Of a stretch of 64,000 nucleotides of DNA, positions 62,701-64,000 are shown one piece after another. Within the stretch, counting starts at the first letter, position 1. Every line of letters starts with the position of its first letter. Location: the NCBI GenBank assembly GCA_036345935.2, contig JADWOT020000420.1, positions 124,001-188,000 on the forward strand. The letters run 5' to 3'. Under the pieces are notes generated by a model, which saw only the letters and a program-made list of their open reading frames with translations, ran no database searches and was not told the DNA's origin. The position numbers and the translations under genes are program-made. The DNA is from Taenia hydatigena (taxonomy: Eukaryota > Platyhelminthes > Cestoda > Cyclophyllidea > Taeniidae).

Positions 62701-64000
62701 TATTGCCCGTAAAGAGTAACCACACAAAGATCCAACAAGTGGTTTCCTTGGGGTTACGAGGAAGCATTCCTCCTTGCTACCACCTCAAGTTTCATGCAGT
62801 TGATGCACAGCCGCAGACTTCCATCCATGGCGACTTGGGTGCTCAAACAAGTCCGCCTAAAATCATTTCTCTCCCTCAAAAGATTGGCTTCCTCCAGAAG
62901 TGGAGGTGGCGCTGGTCTGGAAGTCTACCCGCAGCCATATTGGTTTATTTAGTTTGGCATTACAAATACTGGCTTTAGAAAACCCCCAATTTCTACCCTA
63001 TGCGGTTACCGTTTTCATTTGGCATATTTTTACCGAATGTCTTTTTCTTGAGCATCACATGTGCCTGGAAGATCGGACGACTTATTCACAGTGCAATAAA
63101 TTCAGCTACAGCCTTTCAAGCATTCATTTTCAAGTCTCTATGGCGCTATCCTAAAGGCTCGGGGTCAAACATAAACACTAACTCATAGGTGAACTAAACC
63201 CACGTTCACATGGTTACTGGGGTCTTCCTTTATGCATCACATTAAGGTGTCAACATAAATCCGAAATCTGAAGCTAAGCCTACTAGTGTAGAAATAAATA
63301 AGTAACTAATCAGAATGTCTTAGTTAGCGAAATCCATCTGAATTAAAACAACAAATCATCCAACACACTGCCAGGTCAACCTTGGGTAGCCGCTTGAAGC
63401 GTTATGCGAAATAAAAAATGCACCCAATGAGGCACTAGAGTCAGAAAACAAAGTGCCTTAGCAGTAATTTTACTTTGATCTTCTGCGTTTCCTTTGATAA
63501 ATAAGCGAGTAAAGCAATTAAATGAGTAAGTGTATCTGAATAAAAAGCACTTGTTTAGAATGGTTAAAGAAGGAACCTGATTACTTAGTAACCTTTCAGC
63601 TAGCTATTTTGAACAAATTTGGCCTCATTGGCGAAAAATCTTTTCTTATCAAAATTAACACATCATATAACACACCGCGCCATCAAGTTTAATTAACTGC
63701 CCAAAGCATTGCACAGTAAGACAAATGGGCACAAAAAGCCTTGTGTTTAGAAAGAACAGTGCTTGATTTTTAGCACTGCATTTGGGTTAGCTAGTGAGTA
63801 GGCGGATATAGCGGATAAATACGTAGGCAAAAATTAAGAGCGGGTGCATAGTAATGAAGTACGACAAATGAGTGTTGGTGGTGGGAGAAGATTTTACAAT
63901 GATAGTCCTGCTAAGCTATGTAATGACAAATTTTCATTATCCTTGACTAAACACCGTGTATTTGCATTACTACGAAGTAGGTTTAGTGCTACAAATTGGA
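59770..64000. other. gene-free AT-rich stretch to the window end
   Basis: No supported exon, RNA gene or repeat. The 110-codon frame at 62646-62978 and the overlapping ones to 63188 contain hydrophobic patches but no recognisable domain or conserved splice sites. Confidence 0.4.

Noticed and set aside
1..64000. CRISPR arrays, rRNA genes, bacterial operons or prophage
   Set aside because: No regularly spaced short repeats with spacers, no rRNA core sequences and no bacterial gene organisation. The window is eukaryotic in character.

Overview
The window looks like nuclear DNA of an animal, and a parasitic flatworm (cestode-like) is the best guess. Reasons: no bacterial gene packing, only short open frames over 64 kb, short spliceosomal introns (60-237 bp) with GT..AG borders, AATAAA poly(A) signals, microsatellites, and a tandem family of secreted CAP-domain (SCP/TAPS, 'venom allergen-like', VAL) proteins of the kind that expands in helminths. 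The organism call is an inference from gene content, not a match to a known genome.

The best-supported content is a three-copy VAL cluster in the middle. Copy C (complement 42101-43216) assembles by hand into an intact five-exon gene: all splice borders agree, phases are consistent, and the product is 219 residues with a signal peptide, CAP motifs and a cysteine-rich tail. Copy B (32370-33438, opposite strand) keeps the five-exon outline but has a lost acceptor, a TGG-to-TAG change, a 1-bp deletion, a GT-to-GC donor and an in-frame loss of 12 codons. Copy A (complement 22474-23012) has only exons 1-3, and exon 3 is frameshifted. A and C each head a related block of about 5 kb (roughly 23.6-28.4 kb and 43.7-48.7 kb), so the locus is an old tandem array of 'VAL gene plus spacer' units. 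Unit B has been inverted and cut out of the array. A left-over unit tail lies at 41.44-41.69 kb, just left of copy C. Copy A is further bracketed by two nearly identical 306-bp direct repeats.

Other supported items: a single C2H2 zinc-finger exon (complement 21813-21910); a probable two-exon secreted cysteine-rich small protein (complement 59319-59667); a decayed retrotransposon fragment resembling the C-terminal zinc region of R2/NeSL-like reverse transcriptases (complement 40259-40582); several local duplications (8.95-9.26 with 10.97-11.72 kb; 36.4 with 39.5 kb inverted; 52.4 with 54.2 kb); a four-copy 53-bp tandem repeat (48857-49060); and a 28-bp perfect palindrome at 14491-14518.

Most of 1-21 kb, 28.4-32.1 kb and 49-64 kb shows no gene I can support. 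It may be intergenic, intronic or hold exons too short to see by eye. All exon models are manual and lack transcript support.
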